Assembly (NCBI GenBank): GCA_000799755.1
Contig: JUHI01000009.1
Span: 62,001 to 126,000 of the forward strand
Direction: 5' to 3'
Length of the DNA stretch: 64,000 nt
Source: Martinezella tropici
Lineage (GTDB): Bacteria > Pseudomonadota > Alphaproteobacteria > Rhizobiales > Rhizobiaceae
Program-made: the position numbers and the translations under genes
Shown: in pieces, positions 1 to 10,924 of the stretch
Numbering within the stretch: position 1 is the first letter of the stretch
Layout: each line of letters starts with the position of its first letter
Notes under the pieces: model-generated
What the model was told of the DNA's origin: nothing
Database searches by the model: none
What the model saw: only the letters and a program-made list of their open reading frames with translations

Positions 1-315
1 GACGCAGTCCAACGCCTGTTCGACCGGGATATTCGTGCCGCCGCCGCGCAGTGCCACGACAAGCTCCACCTCGTGATGCACATCCGATGACAGCGAGGGA
101 TAGGGGAAGTCGCCGGAGACGAGCAGGTTGTCCGGGTTCTTCTGGAAGAAGAAAGGCGGTTCGCGACTTGGGTCATGCCCCATTTCGATCGCGTGGTCGG
201 CATAGTTGCGGCCGACGCAATAGACGCGGCGCACGGGGAAGAGTTCTGTCTCGCCTTCGATCGGCAGGAGGACGGGAGCGGGTAGCGGAATGACTGTCGT
301 CAATGGGGCGTTCAT
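1..315 (-). CDS. Fumarylacetoacetate hydrolase family protein, N-terminal part
   Basis: The visible 105 residues are the N-terminus of a FAA-hydrolase-fold enzyme; the gene runs off the left edge. The ATG at 315 begins MNAPLTTVIPLP and leads into VYCVGRNYADHAIEMG, a Phe-rich FFFQKNPDNL segment and HHEVELVVAL, the last holding the acidic residues that bind the catalytic metal in this family. Members hydrolyse or decarboxylate acylpyruvates and related 1,3-diketo acids; the substrate cannot be told from this part. It is divergent from dusA, with about 140 bp between the two starts. Confidence 0.85.
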   Translation of the reverse strand, partial: MNAPLTTVIPLPAPVLLPIEGETELFPVRRVYCVGRNYADHAIEMGHDPSREPPFFFQKNPDNLLVSGDFPYPSLSSDVHHEVELVVALRGGGTNIPVEQALDCV

Positions 316-456
316 AGGGGCTTTCGAAACTTTCATCTCTCTCGGGAGGGCCTGCTGCCTCCCGACTCCGTTCGGCAAACTAGCATTATTGTTACTGCCG
401 CGAAAACTGGCGTTTTTGAGGGATTTGGTGTAGAGCGCGCATCAGAAAGGTTTCCC

Positions 457-1470
457 ATGTATAGCGACGCGCTGAAAACTGGCCGCAAAATCTTTGCGGT
501 TGCCCCGATGATCGACTGGACTGATCGCCATTGCAGATACCTGCATCGGCAGATCAGCCGGCATGCGCTTCTCTATACCGAGATGGTGGTGGCCGATGCG
601 ATCATTCACGGCCCACGCGACCGGCTGCTCGGGCATGATGCGGCTGAGCATCCCGTCGCGCTGCAGCTCGGCGGCTCCGATCCGGCCAAGCTTTCCGAGG
701 CGGTGCGGATTGCGCAAGCCTATGATTATGACGAGATCAACCTCAATGTCGGCTGTCCCTCTGATCGGGTGCAATCAGGCACTTTCGGCGCCTGCCTGAT
801 GCTGACGCCCGAGACGGTCGCATCCTGCGTTGCCGCGATGAAAGCGATATCGAAAGCGCCCGTCACGGTAAAATGCCGCATCGGCGTCGACGAGCAGGAG
901 CCGGAGGAGGCACTGCCCGAGCTGATGACGCGGGTGCTCGATGCTGGCGCGGATGCGATCTGGATACATGCGCGCAAGGCCTGGCTGAAGGGCCTGTCGC
1001 CGAAGGAAAACCGCGAGATCCCGCCGCTGGACTATGACATCGTCTACCGCATGAAGCAGCGCTGGCCTGATATCTTTATCGGCATCAACGGCGGCATCCA
1101 GACACTGGACCAGGCTGCGGCGCATCTTGCCCATGTCGATGGCGTCATGCTTGGCCGCGCCGCCTATCAGAACGCCGCGATCCTGGCCGATGTCGACCAT
1201 CGCTTCTATGGCGAGCCGGCGGTCGAGGCCGATTGGGACGGGTTGCGCGACCGGATGATTGACTATGTCGAGTGGCATATTGCCAATGGCGGCCGGCTGC
1301 AGCATGTCGCACGCCATATGGTCGGCCTGTTCACCGGCCTGCCGGGCTCGCGCCGCTACCGACAGATCCTGTCGACCAATGCCAACAAGCCGGGCGCAGG
1401 GCCAGAGGTGATTGCGGCGGCTTTCGCGGCGGTCGATTTTGCCGGTGAGCGCGAAAAAGCGAGTGCTTGA
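457..1470 (+). CDS. dusA: tRNA-dihydrouridine(20/20a) synthase DusA
   Basis: FMN-dependent reductase that makes dihydrouridine in the D-loop of tRNA. The 337-residue length is normal. It starts with the FMN-barrel signature AVAPMIDWTDRHCRY, followed by LYTEMVV, the substrate-strand LQLGGSDP and the catalytic-cysteine segment NLNVGCPSDRVQ. IHARKAWLKGLSPKENR is characteristic of the DusA subgroup, which separates it from DusB and DusC. MYSDALKTGRK is taken as the start because the barrel motif begins about 16 residues later. It is monocistronic; a repeat-containing gap follows. Confidence 0.93.
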   Translation: MYSDALKTGRKIFAVAPMIDWTDRHCRYLHRQISRHALLYTEMVVADAIIHGPRDRLLGHDAAEHPVALQLGGSDPAKLSEAVRIAQAYDYDEINLNVGCPSDRVQSGTFGACLMLTPETVASCVAAMKAISKAPVTVKCRIGVDEQEPEEALPELMTRVLDAGADAIWIHARKAWLKGLSPKENREIPPLDYDIVYRMKQRWPDIFIGINGGIQTLDQAAAHLAHVDGVMLGRAAYQNAAILADVDHRFYGEPAVEADWDGLRDRMIDYVEWHIANGGRLQHVARHMVGLFTGLPGSRRYRQILSTNANKPGAGPEVIAAAFAAVDFAGEREKASA

Positions 1471-1488
1471 GGGTGATCGCAGCAGCCC

Positions 1489-1543
1489 GCCCTCGTGGTT
1501 CGAGGCTTCAGCCTTCCAGGCCTCCGCGCCTCTTCATGAGGGC
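1489..1543. repeat. Palindromic intergenic repeat, copy 1
   Basis: Outer arms GCCCTCGTG (1489-1497) and CATGAGGGC (1535-1543) form an imperfect inverted repeat around a pyrimidine-rich middle with GAGGCTTCAGCC. The CCTCGT...GAGGCT...ATGAGGG pattern resembles short repeats that recur between rhizobial genes; that match is from memory. Confidence 0.5.
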
Positions 1544-1606
1544 TGATCAATTGCGGGAGCGTCCAGTCGAAAGTTGGCGGCTCCAAGAAGAGCCGCGAGA
1601 TTAACT

Positions 1607-1662
1607 CCACCCTCGTCCTGAGTGCGGAAGCCGAAGGCTGTAGCCTCGAAGGGGGAGGGTGG
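1607..1662. repeat. Palindromic intergenic repeat, copy 2
   Basis: Perfect arms CCACCCTC (1607-1614) and GAGGGTGG (1655-1662) enclose CGTCCTGAG and GTAGCCTCGAAGG. The wording is related to the element 60 bp upstream but the copy is not identical. It lies in the gap between dusA and the cold-shock gene, which points away from it. Confidence 0.5.
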
Positions 1663-1704
1663 CCCCGGGCCCCGGCCGTAGGCGCAAGCATCTCGCAAAC
1701 GAAA

Positions 1705-1730
1705 AACGGCGCGGTTTTCGCCGCGCCGTT
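1705..1730 (-). terminator. Intrinsic terminator of the cold-shock gene
   Basis: Perfect 10-bp inverted repeat AACGGCGCGG / CCGCGCCGTT with a six-base loop. Read on the minus strand the stem is followed by a run of T, and it lies 30 bp past the stop codon of the cold-shock gene. Confidence 0.85.
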
Positions 1731-1760
1731 CGAAACCTTGATCAGGCAGTCACCAGAGGC

Positions 1761-1973
1761 TTAGTTAGCCTGGATGTTGACGGCCTTCGGGCCCTTGCCC
1801 ATGCGATCCGGCTCGGTGTCGAAGGTAACCTGCTGGCCTTCGCGCAGCGACTGGATGCCGGAAGCCTGAAGAGCGGAGATGTGGACGAATACGTCCTTCG
1901 CGCCGCCGTCAGGAGTGATGAAACCAAAACCCTTGTCCTGGTTGAAGAATTTTACGGTGCCCTTGGTGGCCAT
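1761..1973 (-). CDS. CspA-family cold-shock protein
   Basis: A 70-residue single-stranded nucleic acid binding protein consisting of one cold-shock domain. It begins MATKGTVKFFNQDKGFGFI; the two RNA-binding motifs are KGFGFI and VFVHI. Such proteins melt RNA secondary structure in the cytoplasm and are often cold- or growth-phase-controlled. An upstream in-frame ATG would add seven residues (MGKGLSP), but family members begin at MATKG. About 470 bp of gene-free DNA lies upstream and could hold a long leader. Rhizobia carry several paralogues, so no number is assigned. Confidence 0.92.
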   Translation of the reverse strand: MATKGTVKFFNQDKGFGFITPDGGAKDVFVHISALQASGIQSLREGQQVTFDTEPDRMGKGPKAVNIQAN

Positions 1974-2444
1974 GGGGGATAGTCCTTTACCCATCAGTCT
2001 TAATTAAATCCGGGGAAACCCGGACGGCTTTGCCTTCGCGCCATGCGAAAGCCAGTCGAGAAGTCACGTACGGGGAAAGAACGTCTGCGCGGGGTCTCTG
2101 AAACCCAACCACTGCCTGCCGTCAGCGGATCATCAAATCAGTCCAGTCACCGGCATGCAAATGCCCGAGCATGTGTATGGGTGACAGGGTTTGTGGAAAA
2201 AGGCAAGGGGCAATATTAGGGTAGGGTGGGAAACGGGTGGGATAGGGTGGGAAATTCAAGGGGTTGACGCCGGTCGCCTCGATTAGGCGATGAATCTATT
2301 ATTTTCAGATCTCATAATGAGGGTGCTTTCTATCGGCCGGAAGCCGAGCGAATGGCCCGGGTGTAAAAGGCTATTGTTGCCACTGTTGCCAAAGTCGGTA
2401 TGTTGCGGCGATACAACTCCTGATAATCAAGGACGCAGGGCTGT
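1974..2444. other. Gene-free region upstream of the cold-shock and deaminase genes
   Basis: No convincing ORF in 471 bp. The half next to the cold-shock gene could hold its promoter and 5' leader, since a long leader is usual for cold-shock genes, but I see no clear -35/-10 pair. A G-tract array lies at 2219-2251 and is listed separately. Two short ORFs here look like chance. Confidence 0.5.
2219..2251 (+). promoter_or_regulatory. Seven-tract G-run, possible G-quadruplex
   Basis: Seven GGG tracts in 33 bp (2219-2221, 2224-2226, 2228-2230, 2235-2237, 2239-2241, 2245-2247, 2249-2251) are separated by one to four bases. This fits the usual G3 loop 1-7 quadruplex pattern several times over. The unit GGGTGGGA is nearly repeated three times. 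It sits about 195 bp before the deaminase start and 246 bp before the cold-shock start. Confidence 0.5.
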
Positions 2445-2978
2445 ATGGTACAAGAGAATGACGACCAGATGATGGGACTTGCCTTAGCGGAGGCGAAAGC
2501 TGCTCTGGACCGAGGCATATTTCCCGTGGGTGCGGTGCTTGCGGCGGGAGGCCGAATTCTAGGGCGATCCCACAAAACCATGGCTTCGAATCATTTGAAC
2601 CATGCGGAGATGAACCTGTTTCATCAGGTGTTCATGGGCGATTACAGATTCTCGCGTGACGATGATCTGACGCTCTATACGACGCTGGAGCCCTGCATCA
2701 TGTGCTTTGGCACGATGTTGCACTTGCCGATAACTCGACTTGTGTTTGCCATGCCTGACGCATACGGCGGATGCGGGCATGTCAGGCTCGAAAATTCTCC
2801 GCCTCGCCACGCCGCGAGAGCGGTGGAAGTCGTTGGCGGCGTTCGCCGTGCCGATGCCTGCAAGCTTTTCGCCAAGTTTCTTGCAACCACGACAGAGGCA
2901 TTTTGGCTGACAGGCGGCGCGTCGCATTTTCAGGCTGCCGTCAAGGCGGGGCTTGAACCGAATGCGGCTCAGATCTGA
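2445..2978 (+). CDS. Cytidine/deoxycytidylate deaminase-family nucleoside deaminase
   Basis: Zinc-dependent deaminase fold of 177 residues. The catalytic HAE (residues 53-55, within LNHAEMNLF) and the zinc ligands PCIMC (83-87) are both intact, and the core FPVGAVL precedes them. The family includes TadA, guanine deaminase and cytosine deaminases. TadA is expected elsewhere, and the 'LEPCIMCFGTM' plus 'GGCGHV' context fits a free base or nucleoside deaminase, but the substrate is not readable. The gene ends 5 bp from the convergent cyclase gene. Confidence 0.8.
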   Translation: MVQENDDQMMGLALAEAKAALDRGIFPVGAVLAAGGRILGRSHKTMASNHLNHAEMNLFHQVFMGDYRFSRDDDLTLYTTLEPCIMCFGTMLHLPITRLVFAMPDAYGGCGHVRLENSPPRHAARAVEVVGGVRRADACKLFAKFLATTTEAFWLTGGASHFQAAVKAGLEPNAAQI

Positions 2979-2983
2979 CGATT

Positions 2984-4042
2984 TCAGCGTTCGGGCAGCG
3001 TAAACACTTGGCAGGGCAAGGCAATCCCGCGCAACTCATAGTCTCCCAAAGACAGTAGCGGCATGGTCGCTTCCGCCGCGACCGATCCGGAAATCAGGAT
3101 GTTGCGGCCGAGCGGCTTGCAGAGGCCTTCGAGGCGGCTGACGAGGTTGACGGCGGGGCCGATGGCGGTGAAATCGAGACGGTCGGCGGCGCCGATATTG
3201 CCCCAGAGCATGTCGCCGAAATGCAAGGCGGCGCCGAAGGGGAGCGGCGGCAGGCCCTGATTTACCCGCGTCGCGTCGAGATGCGCCATGCCGGCGCGGA
3301 TGGCGGCGACGGCCTGCAAGGCCGCTTCGCAAGCTTCCTTCGGCGAGCCGCTTACGGGGAAGATAGCCAGCACGCCATCGCCCATGAATTTCAGCACCTC
3401 GCCACCAAAGGCGTGCACAGCGCCGGCAACGCGGTCGAACCAGGCGTCGAGCGCCGCTATCATGACGGTCGGTTCCGTCGCCTCGGAAAGCGCTGTGAAA
3501 TCCCTGAGATCGGCGCAGAGCAGCGCGGCGCGGATGGTTTCGCCGCTGTTGCGGCTGAGTGCGCCCGCCTGCACGCGCGCTGCGCTTCTGCGGCCGAGAT
3601 AGGCTTCGAGCATGGTCGACAGGGTGGTGCGGGCGGCTAATCCCGCCAAGGGGGCTGCGGCGAAACGGGCGATCTCGCGCAGGCTTTCCGTTTCGGAGGC
3701 GGTAAAGGGCCGGGTGCCCGCCCAGGCCAGGACGGAATTGCCGGGCGCAATCCCGATTGTCGCCTCGCATGTCGGGCCGAGACCGCCAAGCCAATCGCGG
3801 CCGGCCTGTCCGAGCGTCGTGCCGGCGAAGCCGAGAGCTTCGGTCACCGCGCCGGTCTTGACGCGCCAGAGCCAGCTATGCTGCGTGATGATGGGATGCG
3901 GCGCGGCGAGCGTCAGGGCGCTGCCGGCAAGCGGCAGACCCGTGGCCAACAGGTGGTCGCTCAGATCGGCCAGGAAACGTTCGGGGCTGGGCGACGTGCC
4001 GGCGTCGTCAACCAGCCAGGCAAGGGGGGCGGGCAAATCCAT
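2984..4042 (-). CDS. Class III adenylate cyclase
   Basis: About 352 residues, with a class III nucleotide cyclase domain at the C-terminus. LLCADLRDFTALSE carries the first metal aspartate, FGGEVLKFMGDGVLAIFP carries the substrate-selecting lysine and the second metal aspartate, and LDFTAIGPAVNLVSRLE carries the transition-state Asn and Arg. Lys with Asp/Thr in these places indicates ATP rather than GTP, so the product should be cAMP. The N-terminal about 170 residues look like a soluble sensor-like region with no membrane segment. MDLPAPLAWL at 4042 is preferred; an ATG at 4108 would add a basic, unconserved-looking leader. Rhizobia have many such cyclases. Confidence 0.85.
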   Translation of the reverse strand: MDLPAPLAWLVDDAGTSPSPERFLADLSDHLLATGLPLAGSALTLAAPHPIITQHSWLWRVKTGAVTEALGFAGTTLGQAGRDWLGGLGPTCEATIGIAPGNSVLAWAGTRPFTASETESLREIARFAAAPLAGLAARTTLSTMLEAYLGRRSAARVQAGALSRNSGETIRAALLCADLRDFTALSEATEPTVMIAALDAWFDRVAGAVHAFGGEVLKFMGDGVLAIFPVSGSPKEACEAALQAVAAIRAGMAHLDATRVNQGLPPLPFGAALHFGDMLWGNIGAADRLDFTAIGPAVNLVSRLEGLCKPLGRNILISGSVAAEATMPLLSLGDYELRGIALPCQVFTLPER

Positions 4043-4193
4043 GCCGCGATCATGCCATGACCGCCGCAGGCTGTCATCCGCGCCGATGCGACCTCTCCGG
4101 CGGTACATGAATCGTCACACTGCACACAGGTCGTTGTCGCCGGCCGGTGACGGCTGCGGTCTCTGGGTCCGGTTGCGCCGCTATCAGGTGTCG

Positions 4194-4649
4194 TCAGCTT
4201 CTGCCGTCATGGCCGCGCATGGGGTCTGGCCCGGGATCGCGTCCCGCGGCGACAGTGGCCATGCGGTCGAAATAATGGGCCCAACCCTTTGCGTGCGCTT
4301 CGCATTGTTCGGCAGTTGGCAGGCCGGTATGGGTTAGACGCACCAGCGTCCCATCCGGTTGCTCTATCAGGTCGATTTCCACCAGGCTCGATCCGGGAGG
4401 CACTTCTTCGCTGCCTTCCCAGCCGAAGCTGTAGGCCAGACGGTGAACGGGCACGACTTCACGGAAGGAGCCCCGTGCGGCGCGGGCGCCGGTGACGTTG
4501 ACGAGGTAGATGCCGCCGGGCTGCAGTTCCGTCCGTGCTTCCGTGCCCATCCAGCGCAGGATCTTTTCCGGATCGGTGAGCAGCGCGAATACGGCGGCGG
4601 GCGGTGCGGAGACATGAGTCTCGCGACGGACGACTAAAGGCTCTGACAT
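4194..4649 (-). CDS. SRPBCC (AHSA1/START-like) domain protein
   Basis: A 151-residue helix-grip-fold protein that binds hydrophobic ligands. It starts MSEPLVVRRETHVSAPPAAVFALLTDPEKILRW in two blocks typical of the family, with RWMGTEARTELQPGG and the C-terminal LTHTGLPTAEQCEAHAKGWAHYF, whose W-x-x-x-x-D/L ending recurs in AHSA1 proteins. The start at 4649 has a purine-rich GAGAGAGA sequence just upstream. No ArsR partner lies beside it, unlike the second SRPBCC gene of the window. Ligand unknown. Confidence 0.8.
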   Translation of the reverse strand: MSEPLVVRRETHVSAPPAAVFALLTDPEKILRWMGTEARTELQPGGIYLVNVTGARAARGSFREVVPVHRLAYSFGWEGSEEVPPGSSLVEIDLIEQPDGTLVRLTHTGLPTAEQCEAHAKGWAHYFDRMATVAAGRDPGPDPMRGHDGRS

Positions 4650-4726
4650 CGGTCTCTCTCCCAAGGTTGCTGTCGCTTCCAGCCGGTTCGAGGGCGCTTC
4701 GAGCGGCTTAGCTCTTCATAGAATTT

Positions 4727-4803
4727 CTGAACCGCTCTATCTCTTTATTATCCAGCAATTCCGGACGGAAAGCCGCTGCGCGCTTTTCCTGGACTTGCTC
4801 TAA
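4727..4803. repeat. Short interspersed repeat of a common rhizobial type
   Basis: The stretch runs ACCGCTCTATCTCTTTATT, then GCAATTCCGGACGGAAAGCC, then CTTTTCCTGGACTTGCTCTA. From memory this wording is a frequent intergenic repeat in Rhizobiaceae. It sits in the 293-bp gap between the SRPBCC gene and the end of uvrB, where I see nothing else. Confidence 0.6.
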
Positions 4804-4942
4804 GCGCGCTTCATCCCTGCGTGGGTCTCCTCAGTCGGCATGTCTGGCGTCGCCCTGTCAGCATGGCATCGCTAAATGCCGCAGGCCGCAGCCTCATACA
4901 ATCGGTGATTCCGGACGGCGGGATTTGACGGCCAGGGCCGGC

Positions 4943-7732
<2,790 letters not shown>

Positions 7733-8014
7733 GTGGCGAATATGGAGACAGATCGCGCAGATGTGAAGGGGTGGCGAGTACAAAAGGGAAACGAAATGAT
7801 GGTTTTTTCCGTTCGCCGCAGATGTCAAATATGTTACAACTCGAGGGCGGCCGATGCGTTATCGCTGATCCAAAGTCCGCATAGCGCGATCCTCGCAGGC
7901 GCCAAAGGAGGAACCAGCCGCAACGTCGACATGCCCGGCCAGATTGCCGGGTTCCCCCAGCTTCGACGGCATCCGGTATTGCCCGCCTCGCCGCCGCCAT
8001 CCGGTCGGAGGATC

Positions 8015-9268
8015 ATGATGACCGCATTGGATAGCTTACGTTCCTTGTCTCCCCAGCAACGAAACACCGTGATCGCGGCCTATCTGGGCTGGACATTGGA
8101 CGCTTTCGATTTTTTCATATTGGTCTTCGTTCTCAAGCATATAGCCGAAGAATTTCACACCGACGTCCCGGCGGTCGCCGTGGCGATCTTCCTTACGCTC
8201 GCCATGCGGCCGCTCGGAGCCTTGATCTTCGGGCTGGCGGCGGATCGCTTCGGGCGGCGCACGACCCTGATGGTCGATGTGCTGCTTTATTCCGTCTTCG
8301 AATTTCTGACCGGCTTTTCGACCGGCCTGACGATGTTCCTCGTGTTGCGCGCGCTCTTTGGCGTTGCCATGGGCGGCGAATGGGGCGTTGGCGCATCGCT
8401 TGTCATGGAGACGATACCCGAGGATTCGCGCGGCCTTGTGTCCGGCATCCTGCAGGCGGGCTATCCCTCGGGCTACCTGATCGCCTCGATCGTCTTCTTC
8501 TTGCTGTTTCCGATCATCGGCTGGCGCGGCATGTTCATCGTCGGCGCGGTGCCAGCGCTGCTGGTGCTCTACATCAGGCGCAATGTGGAGGAGTCTCCGG
8601 CTTTCCTCCAGAGGCAGGCGAAGCCGCAACGGCCGTTCCTGACCGTGCTGCGCGAGAACATTCCTCTATTCATATGGGCGGTGCTTCTGATGACCGCTTT
8701 CAATTTCTTCAGTCACGGCACGCAGGACCTCTATCCGACCTTCCTCGAAACCCAGAAACAATATGATTCCTATACGGTTGGCGCCATTGCCATCGTCTAC
8801 AACATCGGCGCGATCGTCGGCGGCCTGACGTTCGGTGCTTTGTCGCAGCGATGGGGCAGGCGCAGGACCATCGTCATCGCGGCGCTTCTCGCCATTCCCG
8901 TCGCCCCGCTCTGGGTTTGGGGACAGGGGCCGGTTATGCTCGCGATCGGCGCCTTCCTGATGCAGCTTTTCGTGCAGGGCGCATGGGGCATCGTCCCTGT
9001 GCATCTCAACGAATTGTCGCCGGACGAGGTGCGCGGCACCTTTCCCGGATTTGCCTATCAGCTCGGCAATCTGCTGGCGTCGGGCAATGCTTCGATCCAG
9101 GCGGGATTGGCGAAGCAGTGGAACGGTGATTATGCGCTGGCGCTGTTGATCGTCGCCTGCATCGTGGCCGTCGTCGTCGCGGTATTTGCCGGCTTCGGCT
9201 TCGAGAAGAAGGGTGTCCGGTTCGGCGAGAGCGATGCTGGACGAGCCAATGGAGCCGTGCGAGCCTGA
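8015..9268 (+). CDS. MFS transporter, sialate/lactate:H+ symporter (SHS) type
   Basis: A 417-residue inner-membrane secondary transporter with about 12 hydrophobic segments. The loop 2-3 signature GLAADRFGRRTTLM and its second-half counterpart GALSQRWGRRRTIV mark the two MFS halves. GWTLDAFDFFILVF in helix 1 and MGGEWGVGASLVMETIP in helix 4-5 resemble the SHS group (NanT and Jen-like carboxylate carriers), so a monocarboxylate substrate is plausible but not shown. GGAGG ends three bases before the ATG at 8015 and six before the ATG at 8018, so translation may begin at 8018. Divergent from uvrB. Confidence 0.8.
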   Translation: MMTALDSLRSLSPQQRNTVIAAYLGWTLDAFDFFILVFVLKHIAEEFHTDVPAVAVAIFLTLAMRPLGALIFGLAADRFGRRTTLMVDVLLYSVFEFLTGFSTGLTMFLVLRALFGVAMGGEWGVGASLVMETIPEDSRGLVSGILQAGYPSGYLIASIVFFLLFPIIGWRGMFIVGAVPALLVLYIRRNVEESPAFLQRQAKPQRPFLTVLRENIPLFIWAVLLMTAFNFFSHGTQDLYPTFLETQKQYDSYTVGAIAIVYNIGAIVGGLTFGALSQRWGRRRTIVIAALLAIPVAPLWVWGQGPVMLAIGAFLMQLFVQGAWGIVPVHLNELSPDEVRGTFPGFAYQLGNLLASGNASIQAGLAKQWNGDYALALLIVACIVAVVVAVFAGFGFEKKGVRFGESDAGRANGAVRA

Positions 9269-9292
9269 AGAGGTTCGCCAACATGATTTGTG

Positions 9293-9315
9293 AGGGCCGG
9301 TTATCTGCCGGCCCT
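9293..9315. terminator. Hairpin between convergent genes
   Basis: Perfect 8-bp stem AGGGCCGG / CCGGCCCT with a 7-base loop sits between the MFS stop and the stop of the following minus-strand gene. There is no long T-run on either strand, so termination is likely but not certain. Confidence 0.45.
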
Positions 9316-9321
9316 TGCATG

Positions 9322-9819
9322 TCACTTTCCGCAGATTTCCGAAATCTTCGCCTGCGCAAAGCCGCGGGCCAGTTCCTGCAGCCCGTCGACGGAGGATATC
9401 AGCTCGCCGATCGGGCCGTTGATCCCGACATGTAGGTCTGTAATGTGGCATGAGCCGACATCGACGGTCATGGAAGCGTCGAGCTGCCCCTTGATCGTCG
9501 TCTTCAATATGCCATGCGACTTGCAAGCCATGTCGGCATGCGCGTTGATCTGGACGCCGCCGTTCGGGCCGTCGCAGACGTCGAGCGACTTGACCTCGAA
9601 CTGGTCCTTGTGATCAACGCCCGGCAGCTTCTTGCAGGGATCGGCCTCGTTCACCGATTTCTCGATCTGCGGGCCGAACTTGCTATGGAGCAGCGACCAG
9701 CATGAGCCGGGCGCGGCTTGCGCCGGCGGTGCTGCCATCGGAAGTGGCGAGAGCGGCAGAACGATCGCACCGGCCAGCAGGACCATACGAAAAGACGGCA
9801 GAAGCGAGAAACGCGACAT
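9322..9819 (-). CDS. Secreted six-cysteine protein of unknown function
   Basis: Not a family I recognise. The 165 residues begin with a clear Sec signal peptide (MSRFSLLPSFRMVLLAGAIV, cleavage probably after AQA near residue 35). The mature part has six cysteines (in GSC, DPC, DVC, MAC, GSC, EIC), an even number that suggests disulfides in the periplasm. Two segments, VQINAHADMAC and MTVDVGSCHITDL, look like beta strands. A GTG 18 bp upstream is an alternative start. It is the last gene of a minus-strand run with the RDD and Sel1 genes, which also look envelope-related. Confidence 0.65.
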   Translation of the reverse strand: MSRFSLLPSFRMVLLAGAIVLPLSPLPMAAPPAQAAPGSCWSLLHSKFGPQIEKSVNEADPCKKLPGVDHKDQFEVKSLDVCDGPNGGVQINAHADMACKSHGILKTTIKGQLDASMTVDVGSCHITDLHVGINGPIGELISSVDGLQELARGFAQAKISEICGK

Positions 9820-9937
9820 GGGATATTTCAGGTTCACGACGATCTATCCTCTCAAGAGAAGAAGCAGCAAATCAGGCCCGGCGCGACGGCAGTCTTCCAT
9901 CTGTTCGTTCGCCAAGGCAATCCCCCCGATTTTATGG

Positions 9938-10774
9938 TTACTCCTTGACGACGATGGTGTCGCAGAAGCGGTCGTAGAAAGTCTGGCCGCGCCACACAAT
10001 CAATGGGAAGATCCACCAGACAAGCGCGAATACGAACAGAAGTGGCGCCAATGCGCCCGTCAGGGCGAAGAAACCGATCGTATTGAGAAGGTTGGTATCG
10101 CGTGCTTGCTGGATCAGCTGGTCGATCGGAGGCAGGTAGGACGGCAGCAGGAACAGGCTGGCCAGATTGACGATGGCCAGCAGTATCAATGGCAGAAACT
10201 TGAACATTTCACGCTTGGCGGCAAGCGCCAGGGGCAGAGGCCTGCCTTCCACCGTTGACACGCACAATGAGGTCAACCGCTTTCCCACCGTCCGCCTGCC
10301 GGCGGCCGAGCAAAGGGCGAAGGCGAGGGGGAGGAGGAGCAATACGACGCTGGATGTCGGTCTTGCCGTCACATTCGGGTTGATCGGATTGCCATTGCCG
10401 TCGACGGGGACGGAGAAGGCACGCTTCAACGTGGTCGATCCCTGTTGCGACGCGACGGCTGAAACGAAGACCGTGTATCCATTACTGCCAAGCCAGGAGA
10501 TGTGGCACAGCTGGTTGCTTCTGACCTCGCCCGCCTGCAGCGGCCATTCGGCCTCCAATTTTGCAATGAGAGGGCCTGATGTTGCCTTATCGCATTGTTG
10601 CTTCTGAAGTAGCGGCAAGGTCAAATCCCACGGCGTTACCGCGGACAGCGCCAGAAACAGCAGCGTAAACGCTATCTGGAAAATGACGATATCGACCAGA
10701 TAGGCGCCGGCCCGTCGCCAGAAATAGCGAGGCGGCAACGCGGCCATTTGGTGATCGGAAGCAGCAAAACTCAT
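9938..10774 (-). CDS. RDD family membrane protein
   Basis: A 278-residue inner-membrane protein. The RDD hallmark is the first helix RYFWRRAGAYLVDIVIF (Arg then Asp at the membrane edge), and the domain ends with GQTFYDRFCDTIVV, the typical RDD closing motif. A long insertion of about 90 residues with cysteines between the first two helices probably faces the periplasm. RDD proteins are linked to ion or osmolyte transport in a few cases, but function here is open. The start MSFAASDHQM at 10774 is preferred over an upstream one at 10813. Confidence 0.75.
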   Translation of the reverse strand: MSFAASDHQMAALPPRYFWRRAGAYLVDIVIFQIAFTLLFLALSAVTPWDLTLPLLQKQQCDKATSGPLIAKLEAEWPLQAGEVRSNQLCHISWLGSNGYTVFVSAVASQQGSTTLKRAFSVPVDGNGNPINPNVTARPTSSVVLLLLPLAFALCSAAGRRTVGKRLTSLCVSTVEGRPLPLALAAKREMFKFLPLILLAIVNLASLFLLPSYLPPIDQLIQQARDTNLLNTIGFFALTGALAPLLFVFALVWWIFPLIVWRGQTFYDRFCDTIVVKE

Positions 10775-10924
10775 TGTTTCCCCCGGCTCGGCGCGTATGA
10801 CGACGCCCAACACGTCGCATCACGCACCTCAGGTTGTGGGCAATAGCATGTTTTGTCGCGATTCGCCGGACGTGAAAGCGGGCTGCCGGCAGAGATGATG
10901 GCGGCGATCGACCTGTGCATTCCG

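Noticed and set aside
7733..8014. An SOS (LexA) box upstream of uvrB
   Set aside because: I looked for GAAC-N7-GAAC and GTTC-N7-GTTC in the gap and found neither.
7733..8014. An earlier start for the MFS gene at 7733 or 7931
   Set aside because: The 94-codon extension has no transporter features, and the AAAGGAGG near 7901 is too far from the ATG at 7931. GGAGG at 8007-8011 fits the starts at 8015 or 8018.
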